A stretch of 64,000 nucleotides of DNA from Lantana camara (GCA_037501455.1 CM074855.1:52025001-52089000); one strand, 5' to 3'. Shown: positions 33,442 to 45,610, counted from the stretch's first letter. Notes: generated by a model from the letters alone, not told the origin. Translations and numbers: made by a program.

Positions 33442-36400
33442 AGCGTTTATAAACCGTGATCCAACTTTTTAAATCATCATGCATTGCATTCATACATGAA
33501 CTTTGTGTTCGTATATGATCTGACATGTTTTAAGGGGGAATTCTTGACCTTTGATACAGTTTACTATTCATAACCCGAGCCTACCTTGTTCATATTGCTA
33601 CTCGAACCCTAGAGGTTCATCACACATGTTTCCCAATCGTTTGAACTTGTTTCCCGAGCTCAGAAAGTCTTTCTTGAGCCATAAGGGTATTTTTGGAACT
33701 TACCGACCAAAGTTACTATTCATCAGAAAGTGAGCTTTTGATTCTGATACCTTTTCCTACCCAAGTTACAGTCAAATCGATCCTTGAGTCGAGACGAGTC
33801 TTTTGATATTATTCTTGGCTTGGAAATCTATTCTGGAACTTTGTTTTATTGAAAATGTTTTCGAAAACCCTAGTTCACTATTCCTTCTACGAACGGTTTT
33901 CATTCGGAAAATGTTTTCTCTTCGGATTTGCATTACTTGAGCTATTTCAAGATTTTTGAGATGTTTTACAAGTCTTGATTCAAACCCTAGCTTGAAATTT
34001 TGAATCGTACGTTCGTACGTGAGGATTCACTATTCATTCTACGTTTTCAACTTTTTAATGGTAAAACGTTTTATAGTCGATTTTGGACTCAAAACGCTTC
34101 TCGATTTATTTCTTGAATTTTGGAAGCATTCCGGACTTGAAAATCATTCTAGAAAGTCGTTTTTCACTCATGTCGAGTTTCGAGCTCAAAACTTTTATTC
34201 ACTAAAACTAATGTATCTTTCAAACGGTAAATCCGATTTCGACGAATGAATATGCGTTTCGAAGCTAATTTTCTTGCCGTCGGAATGGTTAAACTTCCAT
34301 CCACTTATCCTTCAGTCTTGGGGGAAGAAATTACAGAAATACCCCCAGCAGTCCCATTTTAGCTTCAACATGCCTAAAGCTTCCAAGAGAATCTATCCAA
34401 ATTTTGCTCTCCTACCCTTCTCCACATTTTATTTCCAAGGTGAGGGGCTTCTCTTCAACTATAAATAGAGGCCAAGAGGCATTTAATTCCTTGCTCAATG
34501 TTGTGTTAACAACACCCTTTCTCTCCCTCTCCTCCCCCTCTTGCTGTCGGCACTCCCCCCCTCTAGAGCTAGGTTTGTTTTATTTTATGCTTTAGTTTAT
34601 GTCATGTTAGTTTAGTTTATGTTTTTATGTTATGGTATGTTTATATTATGTTTAGGTTGGGTCTTAGGGTCTTCCCTAAGCCATATAGGATTTTATTTTA
34701 TGTATTTATTATATAGTTTTCATGATATGTTTTGATAGTTGTTTATATGTTTTAATTGTTTAGTATATGCTTGAATATGTTATGAATTGCTCTAGTATTT
34801 GCTATGATCATGTGATATGATTGTTATATTATGAGAATTGATGCATGATTATGGAATTTGAATTATGTTCATGCGTACTAGCTAATGGATTAGTGATTTA
34901 CAATTAATTATGTCACAACTTGTTACATGTTGATATTGGAATTAAATTGTTACATGTTACATGCCCAAAGGTTCATGATATATGATATGATATGATATGA
35001 TATATGTTGTGACATGTTGTCACATTGTTTATATGATTCTTGAATTATGATTTGAGCTTATGTTATGATATGGATTAATGGATTAGTGCCTTGATTATGT
35101 TATACACTTTAATAGTGTCACATGTTATAACCTAAGATAGAATAGTGTTTCATTACTTGATCTTATGCCTTAATTGGATCTCTTAACTATAGGTTACACC
35201 TTTAACCTAGATCACACTTGATTATATTAACATGAACTTGAAACTATAGGTTATAATCAAGATCATAATTTGATTAGGGTGTGTGTCTGTGTGCATGCCG
35301 TGTGTGTGTGTGTGTGTTCGTGCATGGTGTGTGTGTACCGTGTGTGTGTGGGTGTGTGTATAGTAAGGGTTTGACCCGACCCTTTGACCCGACATGTGAA
35401 TAGTAATCCTGAATAGTACTTTTGAATAGTGCTTTTGAATAGTAAAAATGAATTAAAACTTGTGCTTTCTTAATAGACATTTGCACCTAGGGTTTCCATA
35501 TCCAGGGTCTAAAATGTGTTTTCAAAATGTGTTTTCTTTCGTGGACTTGTTTCTTAATCTAAGGTTTGCGATAGGATTCATAACTTGACTAAAGCTTACT
35601 CGGTTATAGTAAGATCATAGTCTAACGTTAAGAGTAACTCACTTTGATGTATTCCTTTGTGTGTTACCTCTCTTGAATACCTTAAATGGTATTACTCTCT
35701 TGTGTTACATGTTCTTTACATGTTCCTTGTTCATTGTTTCATGCATTTCATATGCATCTTGGTTAGTAGTGGGTCTTAGTTCTTAAGCTCACTCTAGTGC
35801 ACCACCTACAGGAGTTAAAGTTGAGCACTGGGATCCCCAGGGCACCGCATAATCTGTCTACTTGCCTTTTGTTACTATTAGGTGAGGTGAAGTTATAAAT
35901 GTTTTCCAACTGGAACCACGATTATACTATCATATCATATGTTTTGAAATTCAAAGCTAAACCTTGTTTTGAACTATCCCTTTTATCGGGACATTCTCTT
36001 GAAAGGATCATTCATACTTTAATAGTATACCTTGATCAACAGCACATGTTTTCCAAAGTTCTGCATTCTTGTTCAAAGACAGTCACATGTTTTGCATATG
36101 TTTTCAAAGTACAGTTTACAGACAGAATCACATGTTTTCAGACAGAATCATATGTTTTACATACAGCATCATATGTTACAGTTACAGTTTCACATGTTAT
36201 AGTTAGCATACTGGAGTGGTACTCTGGTCACTGCTAATCTTAAATGCAAGCATACAGTTTACAGTTTGGGCCCGACGGTTATGTGTGGAGGTGATGCTCG
36301 GGAGGTGAGCGCCAACGACATCACCAATACCGGCCGCCACACTTAGACTATCGACACCGACTTTTAACAGGAGGTTTGTTAAGTCAGGACAATTTGTCTG

Positions 36401-37524
36401 GGAACGGACAGCAAATCTGTTCCCATTACATGTTTACAGGTCGCCTAGGGCTAGCTACCCGAAGTGACAATCGGTGGAGGATGGTGCATGTTTGTATGTG
36501 TTGGTAAGAGTTGTTGTTGACCTTGGTCCAATAGTCTACTGTGTGCGGAGTTGTTGTTGATCTTGGTCCAATGCTCTAGTTTATGTGGGGTTATTGTTGA
36601 TCTTGGTCCGATACTCTACTATACGTGGAATTATTGTTGATCCTGGCCCGATGCTCTACCGAATCATGTTTTTCTGGAGTAAGGATGGAGGAGCCTAGCT
36701 TGCGGGCAAAATTCTATTTCATAAAGGATGGTTCATATCTGGAAAAGTTCACTTTACCCTTATCCCGTTTTATGAAAGAACTATGAACCATCAACGGCAT
36801 ATGTGTGCGCGTGTGATAGCATTCATGAAAATGTTTTTAACGTACATTCTTTTACAGCATCACATTCAAAGAGTTTTATCAACCGAACTTGTTTCGAGTT
36901 CGTCTTTAAAGCATTGCATTTAATAGTTTCGAACTTTACTTCAAGTTCTTTAATTCAGTACTTTCTTTAAAGTATTCCCTCACTTAGTCCTTTTGACTAA
37001 TACCTCTCCCGTTTTCTTGCCTCGTGGTTTCAGGTTTTGCAGCCGCAGTCTAGAGGTATCTTGAAGCTCTAGATTGTCATTTTTGTTTCTGTCAGGACTT
37101 AGTATTACTTTCTTTTGTGTCCTGCATATGTTTTATGGCTGCATCACTTTATGTTTCTGTATATGTTTCTGAATACTTGAGTATCTTCGTTATACTCTTT
37201 CCGCTACTTTGTTACCGATACATTGAACTCTGCTATATCGGTACTTATATGTGAATCTGTTATATGTTTTGATATGCCGAGTCTCTCTTACACGATCAAT
37301 ATGTTTTTGCTTGTTACATACCATCACGCACATGTTTAGAAAAGTTTTAAAATACTCTGATTTTCCACTGCATAGCCACATCGTTGTACATGTATAGTTC
37401 TGATAGACAGCCGTTCGCTGGAGTATTTCTTGAGTGATGGCTCACACCATTACTTGAGAGGTGCTTCAGTGTGGGGGTTGAGACGCCGCTCTCCTCTTGT
37501 TCTGGTACGGGTGGGGGCGTTCCA
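33388..37524 (+). mobile_element. 3' LTR of element F
   Basis: Same layout as the 5' LTR: TATA at 34460-34467, GT tract 35279-35360, GGGCCC module about 36265-36460, branch-site stem-loop 36984-37000. It starts TGTAACAGCCC and ends GCGTTCCA, followed by the target duplication AATCC. Confidence 0.92.
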
Positions 37525-38125
37525 AATCCCGAACGGGACTAAAACACTTTAACACCAATCCCAACCGAGACACTCTGCTCGAGAAAAAGACACAACAGCG
37601 GGACAACAGGGGTAACTCTAAAAACGGCCAACGGAGCATCGTCGGAGCCCGAAACTCACACCAAGTAACAAGCAACACACGAGGCATTCAAAAGTACAAC
37701 CAAAACTCAAATCGAACCACGTTAACATACAAACCTGAAAAGTATAAAAACATATACATACAATATATATACACATATACACATAAATTCCTACTTATAA
37801 TTGCAAGAAATGAAAAGGGACTTACCGGAAAAAAAATGAGGATGTCGAGGAAGAGCTCATGGAGGCCAGAAATTGTCGGATTCATGCCAAAGTTGCTTGA
37901 GCTTGATTCTTTCTTCTTTTGGACTTGGAATGTAAATGAAGGAAGAAGAAGTATGAAGAGGTGGTGGAGTTGAGGTGGTGAGTGGTGGTAGAGCGGCAAC
38001 CAGAAATAGTGGTCGATGATAGGGCATGGTGGTGTCTTGGACAAGGGAGAAGAAAGAAGGAGAAGGAGAAGAAGAGAAATTAAGGAGAAGGAAAGAAGAG
38101 AAAGAAATTTGGAAGGGGGTGTGTG
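37525..38125 (-). mobile_element. LTR G (minus), part right of element F
   Basis: Continuation of G. It begins with F's target duplication inside a hairpin unit. In sense the right part is a pyrimidine-rich leader, then a donor CCG|GTAAGT (first intron base 37825), then the hairpin array continuing left of F. H's LTR end abuts at 38126, with GTGTG (38121-38125) as the candidate target duplication. G's own start lies beyond H and thus outside the window. Confidence 0.68.
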
Positions 38126-38381
38126 TGTAGCGCCCTCGCTTTGTTGGTAGAGAGAGGCTCCCCAACCCCCGCACTGAAGAACCCCTCAAATAATGGTGTG
38201 AGCTATCACTCAAGAAATACCCCAGCGAACTGCATGTCCATAACGATTAACAATAACAGTGGTTAACAATGTTGCTTATATAGCGAAAAATCAGAGTATT
38301 TTAAAACTTTTAAAAAAATGTGTGTGGTGGCATATAAACAATCAAGAACATGTCGATAAGCAGAAGAGACTTGGCATATCA
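38126..38381 (-). mobile_element. LTR H (minus), terminal 256 bp, F-family
   Basis: Read on the minus strand it matches the last 250 bp of F's LTR, ending GGGCGCTACA at 38126 (F ends GGGCGTTACA). No primer site follows on its left, so it is a 3' or solo LTR. It is cut at 38381 by insertion of E (TATCA at 38377-38381 is the candidate duplication), and the rest lies beyond the right edge. Confidence 0.8.
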
Positions 38382-39915
38382 TGTAACGCCCCGATTTTTC
38401 ATTTGTACAAATATACCGTATGTGTTTATAAATTGCGCAATTAAATTATTTAATTATGTGATTAATTATGTATAAGCATTTTAAATATTTAATTTTATTA
38501 TTTAATTTGAAATGTTATGAAATTGTTACGTTTGTGCATGAGTGTTTTAATCGTGCGTCTTTCTTATATGATTTGATATCGAAATTTCATGAAAATTTAG
38601 TATGTCGTAGATTTATGTGTTATGGACATGTCTATGTGCTCGTTTCATGTTTTCGGTCTCGTTTGACGTAGTAACGAATTTATTTTGAATTGTGGAACCA
38701 AATCGGGGGCTAACTGGCAATTAACGCACCCTTGGTTTCGTATGTGATATCTTGAGCTCGGGATCTCGGATTCCAGTTCTGTCACCTCCGATGAACTCGT
38801 ATTGAAGATTCGAGTTCAATAGAACAAGCGTCATATTTTTATAAGCTCGTTTTGACCTCCGAACTTTAATCGAAACTTGTGACGTTCGCCTAGATGACCA
38901 CTTTTCACTATTTTAACCATAACTTGAACCATAGTTAACCAAATGGAGTGAAACTTGGACCCACATGACTCTCACTTAACCCTTAACCATATAACATCTC
39001 CCTCACCTTATTTCATACACCAACAAGAGATATTTTCAGCTGCAAACCGAGACACGCTTGAAGCTCCATGTGAACCACTTTTTATTTCACCATTTTGAGC
39101 TCATCTCTCCACCAAATCACTCCAAACTTGAAAGGTAAGTTCATGAATGTGTTGTGCGTCTTCTCTTATTTCTTACGAGTGCTTAATTTCTGAGTTTGAT
39201 AGAGATTTGGAAGAGTATTGGATTTATGATGAATAGTAAGGGTTTATGTGATTTTTATGAATCTTTCATGTTTCCTTGTGATTTCTTTGAGTTTAATGCA
39301 TGAATCTGGATCTTATGAACTTCATTTAATGATATATGAACTTATCTTGCTTGGTAGTTGAGAATTGATTAGGTACCATTAGATGATTTTGTATGAAATG
39401 TCTCCTTTTCCCTCGTTTTCTTCGTGCTGCTGCTGCTGCGTACTAAGAGCTGATTTGGGGCCTGAAATATTCATGTTTTGTTGCTCTATCTTGCACCTTT
39501 ATGTATCTAATTGTTGGTTGGAAGCTTGAGATTGTTCTTGCCCTGTTTCCTGCCCTGCTCTGCGTTAAATTGCTGTTGTTGTCTGCGTGCTCCTGCAATA
39601 CTCTTCCCGAGCGAGGAGAGTTTTAACTGAAAGTGTCCCGGGCGGGGAAAGTGTCCCCGGGCGGGGACACCTTGTGCAGATTACTTCTACATCTTCTCTC
39701 CCCGGGCGGGGAGAGTTCGTGTGGGATGTTACCCGGGCAGGGAGTGCAGGCCTGCTGCCGCTTCTTTTCTTCAGTTTCTGCTGCTGCTTCTTTTCTTTCA
39801 TGTTGTAACATTTAGAATGTCTAGATATATATATAGTTTTTATATATATTCAATATATAGGTAAAGCATGCAGGGGGTGTTTGTGTAATTATGGGTGAAG
39901 CATGCAGGGGGTGTT
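38382..39915 (+). mobile_element. 5' LTR of element E, first segment
   Basis: Starts TGTAACGCCCCGATTTTTC, the same as its 3' LTR at 63506. It has the box CTTGAGCTCGGGATCTCGG (38748-38780), ATATAA at 38989-38994, a textbook donor AAAG|GTAAGT (39134/39135), ATGAATAGT (39229-39237), a GC hairpin array (39600-39745) and a 34-bp tandem repeat (39864-39897, then 39898-39915 continuing at 59093). Element C is inserted in the second repeat copy, duplicating GTGTT. Confidence 0.88.
39600..39745 (+). repeat. GC hairpin array in LTR of E
   Basis: 39600-39621, imperfect (ACTCT...AGAGT). 39632-39650, imperfect (TGTCCCGGGCGGGGA). 39651-39670, arms GTGTCCCC/GGGGACAC, core GGGC. 39696-39715, arms CTCTCCCC/GGGGAGAG, core GGGC. 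39729-39745, imperfect ACCCGGGCAGGG. The outer bases of the arms change together between units (GTGT/ACAC against CTCT/AGAG). Confidence 0.82.
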
Positions 39916-40524
39916 TGTAACATCCCGATTCCGGATGAACAGGGAAGCACGCCACGTGTGAGATTTTGAGCGTAGGATTTATTTTAATTCTTTTAAATTT
40001 CTATTTTCTTACGTGTCATCTCATATTTTTATAAAATTCATGAAACATCGTTCTTATGAATTATGCGAATTCATATCATTGAAAATATTATTTCATGACA
40101 CGGAAAATATTTATTACAAAAAAACAGTTACCGAGAGTGTTTCAAATTACTAAATTGTCCCTAATTAGATATTTCTTAAACTTTAGAGACTTAATTGCAT
40201 AGTTTTCAAGGATCTAATTGGCAATCTTTTAAAATCACATATACTTGATTGCATAACTTAGATTCTTCAAGGATTAGATTACAAATATTGGCATTTCACA
40301 AGTTTCAAAATTGGATGGATCGATATATTTCTTCCATATTCTTTCTTGATCAATTATCGTAAAAAATCTCCAACATATTCATCTCTCTCTCACTCTCGGT
40401 TTGCCCAAGCAAGAAGAAGGAAGAGATTTTTCATACTTTTCATCAAGAATTTCCAAGAAATACTCCAAGAATTGGGAGTTGATCATCATCTTCATCCATC
40501 TTCTTCATTTCTTGAACTTCAAAG

Positions 40525-42158
40525 GTGATAGTTGCATGATTTCATGATTCTTGAGCATATTTGATTGAGCTAGGGTTTGAGAATTACATGCTAGATGAGT
40601 TAATTGGAGTTGGAAGCATGACTGTGTGATCATGGCATGAATTATGGCATGATTCCCTCATGAATTTATTGGAAATTTAAGCTTGGTTGATCAATAAGAG
40701 CATGAGCATGAAGCTTTGATTTCTTGATGATATTTCATGTTTTGATTGTTTAAGTGTTATATTATCATCTTTTGAATATATATGTATCATATTTCCAGAA
40801 AATCATAACTTTGTTGATCAAAAATTGGGTTTTGTTATTGTTGTTATGCATTTCCGTAGCCATGCTCTGTTTTTGCTCTATTCTTTCCAGTTGCAGAACT
40901 GGGAACAACCGTTCCCAGCCTCAAGGCATTGAGGGAACGGGCGTTCCCATCTTTTCAAATAAAATAGGCGGCCGAGACTGGGAACGGCCGTTCCCATTTT
41001 GGCCTGCGTGCCGGAAGGGCCGTTCCCAGCTTCAGGGTGTTTTTAAAATAAGAAATCGTTGGCGCGTTTTGGGGTTTATGGGAACGACCCTTCCCATTTT
41101 AAAAAGGGAGCCGGAACGGCCGTTCCCACCTGACTTGCAGAACAAAATTCACTGCGTAAAATTACGATTTTAGCCCCTCGATCCAACGACTTCTTTGACC
41201 CCGAATTGCTATTATATGATCCAATATGTACTGAAACAAGATGCTATCATGCCGCATTGCATTTTCCTCGTCATCTCGTAGCATTTCCGCCATTCGTCAT
41301 ATTTGGTCCATTTGAGGTCATGTCTCACGTATACACGTCGTGTTTGCACAGGTCACGAGGTCGTGGACGAGGAGCAGGCTCCGTAGAGCATATCCTTGTT
41401 ATATTTTGTAAGAAAAGGTAAGGTTTTGTTTTAAGTATATAGAACCCTACCACCTTTATGTGCTATTTTCGGCCAAAACATATTATGATTATAAACGTTG
41501 TCCCAAAATACAAACATTTCAAGCAAGCAAGCCATTATTGTCATGATTTCAAGCAAGTTTGGCGAGTACATGATTGCACGTGGGCCCGAGGGTAATTCTT
41601 GAGCCAACTGGGAAAGCAAGGGCTGACGGGTAACTCCTGAATTATCCTCAACTTGTTAGGATCCCCCCCGAAGCCAATAGGAGATTAGTGATGGAAGGAG
41701 TTCCGTGTTTAGAAAGTCATGTTCCCTCTACACACCATGTCGTGGATAGTCGGGCTTTGCAAACCCGCTATCACCCGGAGGAAGAAGGAGACTAGGGTTA
41801 ATCCGGCATGTCGGGTTATCCTCGGGTTATTGCATGTTTCAAGCATGAAATTGTCTATATGAGCACTAATTGAAATGTATGATCATGTATTGAATTTATA
41901 ACGTAAGCACGTGTTGTCACGTTTGGTGTAAAGGTTGGAGAATCATCCTTACTCACCAGGGCCACATGTTCATGAAATGATCAAGTTAAAATGTTAAAAG
42001 GATCAGTCGTAATCTCGGGCAAAGCACAAGTTTCTTAAACTATAAATTTATTTTCTTTACCAAGTCTTCACCCGAGACTATGACTTGCATGTGATGTGTT
42101 ATATATCTATTTATTGCCCCTCACTCAGTCTTCGGTAGACTGATACTTCACTTTTCAG
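40525..42158 (+). other. Putative intron inside 5' LTR of C
   Basis: Donor AAAG|GTGATA is weaker than in other families. Branch GACTGAT (A at 42143) is only 15 nt from the AG of CTTTTCAG. It is the 3' arm of TCAGTC...GACTGA with a 7-nt loop. In the 3' LTR copy (57038-58668) the acceptor reads CAG|GTACTT, closer to consensus. Confidence 0.5.
40899..41128 (+). repeat. GC hairpin array in 5' LTR of C
   Basis: 40899-40918, CTGGGAAC/GTTCCCAG around AACC. 40933-40948, GGGAAC/GTTCCC around GGGC. 40979-40996, perfect palindrome TGGGAACGGCCGTTCCCA. About 41012-41030, half-degraded. 41079-41096, TGGGAA/TTCCCA around CGACCC. 41113-41126, perfect palindrome GGAACGGCCGTTCC. The copy in the 3' LTR is at 57412-57643. 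Confidence 0.85.
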
Positions 42159-42585
42159 ATACTTGAGAGCGTGGTCGTGCTAGGCAGGAGTCTGGTCAAG
42201 TCTTGCATTACACGGGTCTAGCATTATCCCTTTCATGTATAAACCTTCGCCAGTTTTCATGTTATAATCACGGTCTCACATTTTGGATACTCGAGCATGT
42301 ATAGAATATTAAGAGATGATAATATATTGATAGTTAAGTTTGGTACCTATATGTATTAATATCAGTAAATATGGTACCTATATGTATGATTGACGTATTG
42401 CTTCCGCTTTTAAATTCATGTTTTGATCTAATTACGTTGGGGAGTGTCCCATCTACCTCGTTATTTTTAATTCTCACCCGTTCGGTATAGTTTTGGTTTA
42501 TGTATGGATTATCCGTTTCATACGTGGATCGAGGATATAGTGCGGGGGATGTAGTGCCTTAGGGTTAGGGTGCTACATCTACAGG

Positions 42586-42599
42586 TGGTATCAGAGCCC
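42586..42599 (+). other. Primer-binding site of element C
   Basis: TGGTATCAGAGCCC, complementary to initiator Met tRNA, 9 nt after the LTR end. The next 60 nt match the leaders of B, D, E and P. Confidence 0.9.
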
Positions 42600-42831
42600 G
42601 GTTGCAAAACCGAGGTTCTCGAGACGTGTCAAGTCAGTCTAGGTCACACGACATAGTATTACTTGTTACTTGAGAGTCTGCATTTCATTGAATTACTTGA
42701 TTTACTTGAATTCTTGCGTTAACTGAGTTATTTGATCTTCTTTGAATGTGTGTTTATTGATATTATGGAATTATTTGCACACATTTGCATTTATTAATCA
42801 AACCACGCATGTGTACTGATTTTATCTCAGG

Positions 42832-43540
42832 ATGGATCGTGATAGACATCACCGTGACCGATCTCCGAGACACAGGCATCATCATTATCGCCGTCACCAC
42901 CATCATCGTGAGAGATCACCTCCTCCTCCACCTGCTCAGGCACAGCCTCAGGATTTTATGAACGCGGTAGTGGGGCTAATTGATCAGAGACTACAGGATA
43001 GGGTCCCTCCACCACCACCAGCACCTGGGCCAAAGCTGCCACTAAAGCTTTGAAAGTCGAGGATTCTAATATTGCCAGGAGGTCTACTCCCCGTCCAGGA
43101 CAGCTTCTGGCTCGAGATCGGGACAGGGATCGAGTTCAGGGAAGAGACCGATGATCTATTCTGCACCTCCAGCCCCGAAGGACACCGGGAAGAAGTTTAA
43201 GGCTACAGGACCATTACAGAAGGGTCTAAGAGCTCCAGCACCACCACAACCACCTCAGAAACTGGGCTGCAGATTCTGTGGACTTACTGCTCACACCTAT
43301 GATAACTGCAGACGAAGGTTGGGCTTATGTTTGATCAGTGGGAGCGACGAGCATTTGGTTGATGGTTGTCCGGATTGTCGGGATCCGCCACTTGTGAGAG
43401 CTCTGGCTTATGCACTTGCTGGAGAGGAGCAGGATGCGGAGATTGACCCTGCGGCGGTAGTTGAAGGTACTATTTGTATCCATGGCACGAACATCCATAC
43501 ATTATTTGATCCAGGAGCTACACACTCCTTTCTTGCATAA
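42832..43540 (+). pseudogene. Element C gag, core deleted, and protease start
   Basis: The ATG at 42832 opens a His/Arg-rich N-terminus (MDRDRHHRDRSPRHRHHH) and a Pro-rich segment ending at a stop at 43051-43053. The expected gag core, present in F, is missing: the region from N-terminus to zinc knuckle is about 0.5 kb shorter. From 43151 the frame gives knuckle 1 (CRFCGLTAHTYDNC), a damaged knuckle 2 (second Cys is Ser) and the protease active site FDPGATHSF (Asp at 43508). A TAA at 43538-43540 follows. Without its core this gag could not form particles. Confidence 0.85.
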
Positions 43541-44056
43541 TCTATTGCTATTACATTATCTTTGCCTGCTATGTGCTCTTCTGTGCGCTATTTAGTTACT
43601 ACTCCTTTCGGTAGTAGGCGAGAGACGGATCAGGTTTACAGGGATGTTCCAGTGGTGATTGAAGGCAGGGAATTCTTAACAGATTTTATTATTATGCCGA
43701 TGGAGAGGTACGGGTCTATACTCGGGATGGATTGGTTATACAGGCACTGTGCTACCGTGGATTGCTGAGCAAAGAAAGTGCAGTTGGGTTCAGATGTTCT
43801 TACAGGTTGGACTTCGAAGACAATACCCCTACTTTCATTCTCAGAGGCTCAGATATTAGTCAGAGACGGGGCTACAGGGTTTGTTGTTTATATCCTGAAC
43901 AAGCCAAAAGATCAGGTGAAATTGGAGGATACAGATGTGGTAAAGGATTTCCCCGAAGTATTTCCAGAGAAGTTGGATTCTTTGCCTCCTGAGCGGGAGA
44001 TAGAGTTTGTGATTGATCTTTATCCGAATGTCGAGCCATATTCGAAGACTCCGTAA
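43541..44056 (+). pseudogene. Element C protease remainder and RT N-terminus
   Basis: Same frame as the preceding segment. ILGMDWLYRH at about 43718 is the end of the protease; a TGA at 43766-43768 follows it. FPEVFPEKLDSLPPE starts the RT; a TAA at 44054-44056 interrupts it before RMAQAEL. Confidence 0.85.
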
Positions 44057-44059
44057 CGG

Positions 44060-45610
44060 ATGGCTCAAGCCGAATTGAAAGAATTAAAGGTTCAGCTTGA
44101 AGCACTGTTGGAAGTTGGGTACATCCGACCGAGTTCTTCACCTTGGGAAGCACCGGTGTTATTTGTAAGGAAAAAGGACGGAACTTTAAGAATGTGCATC
44201 GACTACCGGGAGTTGAACCGAATGACTATTAAGAACAAGTATCCCCTTCCACATATCGAGGAGTTATTCGATATACTTCATGGTTCCAAGGTTTATTCGA
44301 AGTTGGATTTAAGACAGGGATACTATCAGTTGCGGATCCGAGCAGAGGATATTCCTAAGATAGGATTCAATACTCGGTACGGGCACTACGAGTTCATGGT
44401 TATGCCGTTCGGGTTAACTAATGCCCTTGCATCTTTCATGGATATGATGCACCGGATTTTCAGGCCTTTTCTCGACAAGTTTGTGGTGATTTTCATCGAT
44501 GATATTCTGGTGCTCTCAAAATCAGTCGAGGAGAACGCGAGGCATCTTAAGCTCGTTCTTCAGACTTTAAAAGAACATCAGTTGTTTGCCAAATTCAGTA
44601 AGTGTGAATTTTGGATCAATCGGGTTGCTTTCTTGGGACATGTGATTTCAGGTAAAGGTTTGGAAGTCGATCCCTCGAAAATTGAGGCCGTGCTGAAACG
44701 GGAGAAACCAAAGAGTGCCTCGGAAGTTAGGAGTTTCTTGGGATTGGCCAGATATTGCAGAAGATTTGTTCAGGATTTTTCTAAAATTGCTGCACCGTTG
44801 ACCCGATTGACAAAGAAAGATGTCAAGTTTGTCTGGGACGAGAAGTGTGATCAAAGCTTTAACTTTTTGAAAGAAAAGTTAGTCTCAGCTCCAGTGTTAG
44901 CACTTTCCGAGGGTTCAGAGGAGTATGCAGTGTATACAGATGCTTCTAAGGAAGGCCTAGGGTGTGTTTTGACTCAGAAGGGAAAAGTGATCGCTTATGC
45001 TTCCAAGAAGTTAAAGGAATATGAAAAGAATTATCCTACACACGACCTGGAGCTCGCAGCCGTGATCTTTGATCTCAGGAAATGGAGACACTATCTATAC
45101 GGGACTTCCTTTGAGATTTTCACCGACCACAAGAGCCTCCAGTACTTATTCACGCAGAAGGACTTAAATATGAGGCAACGGCGTTGGATGGAAAAGTTAG
45201 AAGATTATGATTGTACGATCAAGTATCATCCAGGAAAAGCCAACGTGGTCGTCGATGCACTTAGCAGGAAGGCTAGCATGTCGAGTTTGGAAATAAAGGA
45301 AAGTGAGGAAGTTGCTCCGATTGTTTTAAAGGCTCGGGTTTCGAATATCACAATTCAGTCGGAATTGAAGTATCGATTATTTGAGGCTCAGAATAATGAT
45401 CCGGAAGTTCAGAAGCTTGTAGGCAAGGCTAGAGCTGATTCGGAGAGTCCTTTGGAGTTTGATGGGACCGGTTTGCTTAGATTTAAAAACAAGGTGGTAG
45501 TACCTGAGGAATTGAAAGGGGTTGTACTTGAAGAAGCTCACAAGTCAGCCTATTCGATCCACCCAGGAGGAAACAAAATGTATAAGGATTTGAAGCAATA
45601 CTATTGGTAG
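44060..45610 (+). pseudogene. Element C reverse transcriptase and RNase H, 516-codon open frame
   Basis: The longest open frame in the window. RT motifs: [45 protein letters not shown] and FIDDILVLS with catalytic Asp codons 44498 and 44501. RNase [14 protein letters not shown] (Asp 44939), [36 protein letters not shown]. The frame ends in the HH part of the integrase finger ([12 protein letters not shown]) at TAG 45608-45610, the second of two Trp codons. It is a fragment of gag-pol; by itself it has no natural start. Confidence 0.93.

Larger units (their letters stand above)
22991..37524 (+). mobile_element. Element F: complete Tekay/Del-type LTR retrotransposon
   Basis: 14.5 kb with two LTRs, each 4,137 bp by my boundaries (22991-27127 and 33388-37524), and a perfect 5-bp target duplication AATCC (22986-22990 and 37525-37529). 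The terminal bases are mutated: the first LTR begins TATAACAGCCC against TGTAACAGCCC in the second, and the second ends GCGTTCCA against GCGTTACA in the first. Internal order: primer site, an unusual extra ORF, gag, protease, RT, RNase H, integrase, chromodomain, PPT. Four stops and at least two frameshifts in gag-pol make it non-autonomous now. The LTR copies differ at scattered sites. Confidence 0.95.
39916..42577 (+). mobile_element. 5' LTR of element C
   Basis: Starts TGTAACATCCCG and ends GGGTGCTACA. It has a donor-like CAAAG|GTGATA (40524/40525), a hairpin array (40899-41128), a GGGCCC module with stem GATAG...CTATC (41745-41772), branch-site stem-loop 42125-42143, acceptor CTTTTCAG (42158), and near-direct repeats TTATGTATGGATT / TTCATACGTGGATC (about 42498-42530) before the GTGCGGGGGATGTAG end box. 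Confidence 0.92.

Noticed and set aside
43732..43992. 86-residue ORF overlapping C's protease/RT region
   Set aside because: It is a shadow frame; the conserved protease and RT residues lie in the other frame.
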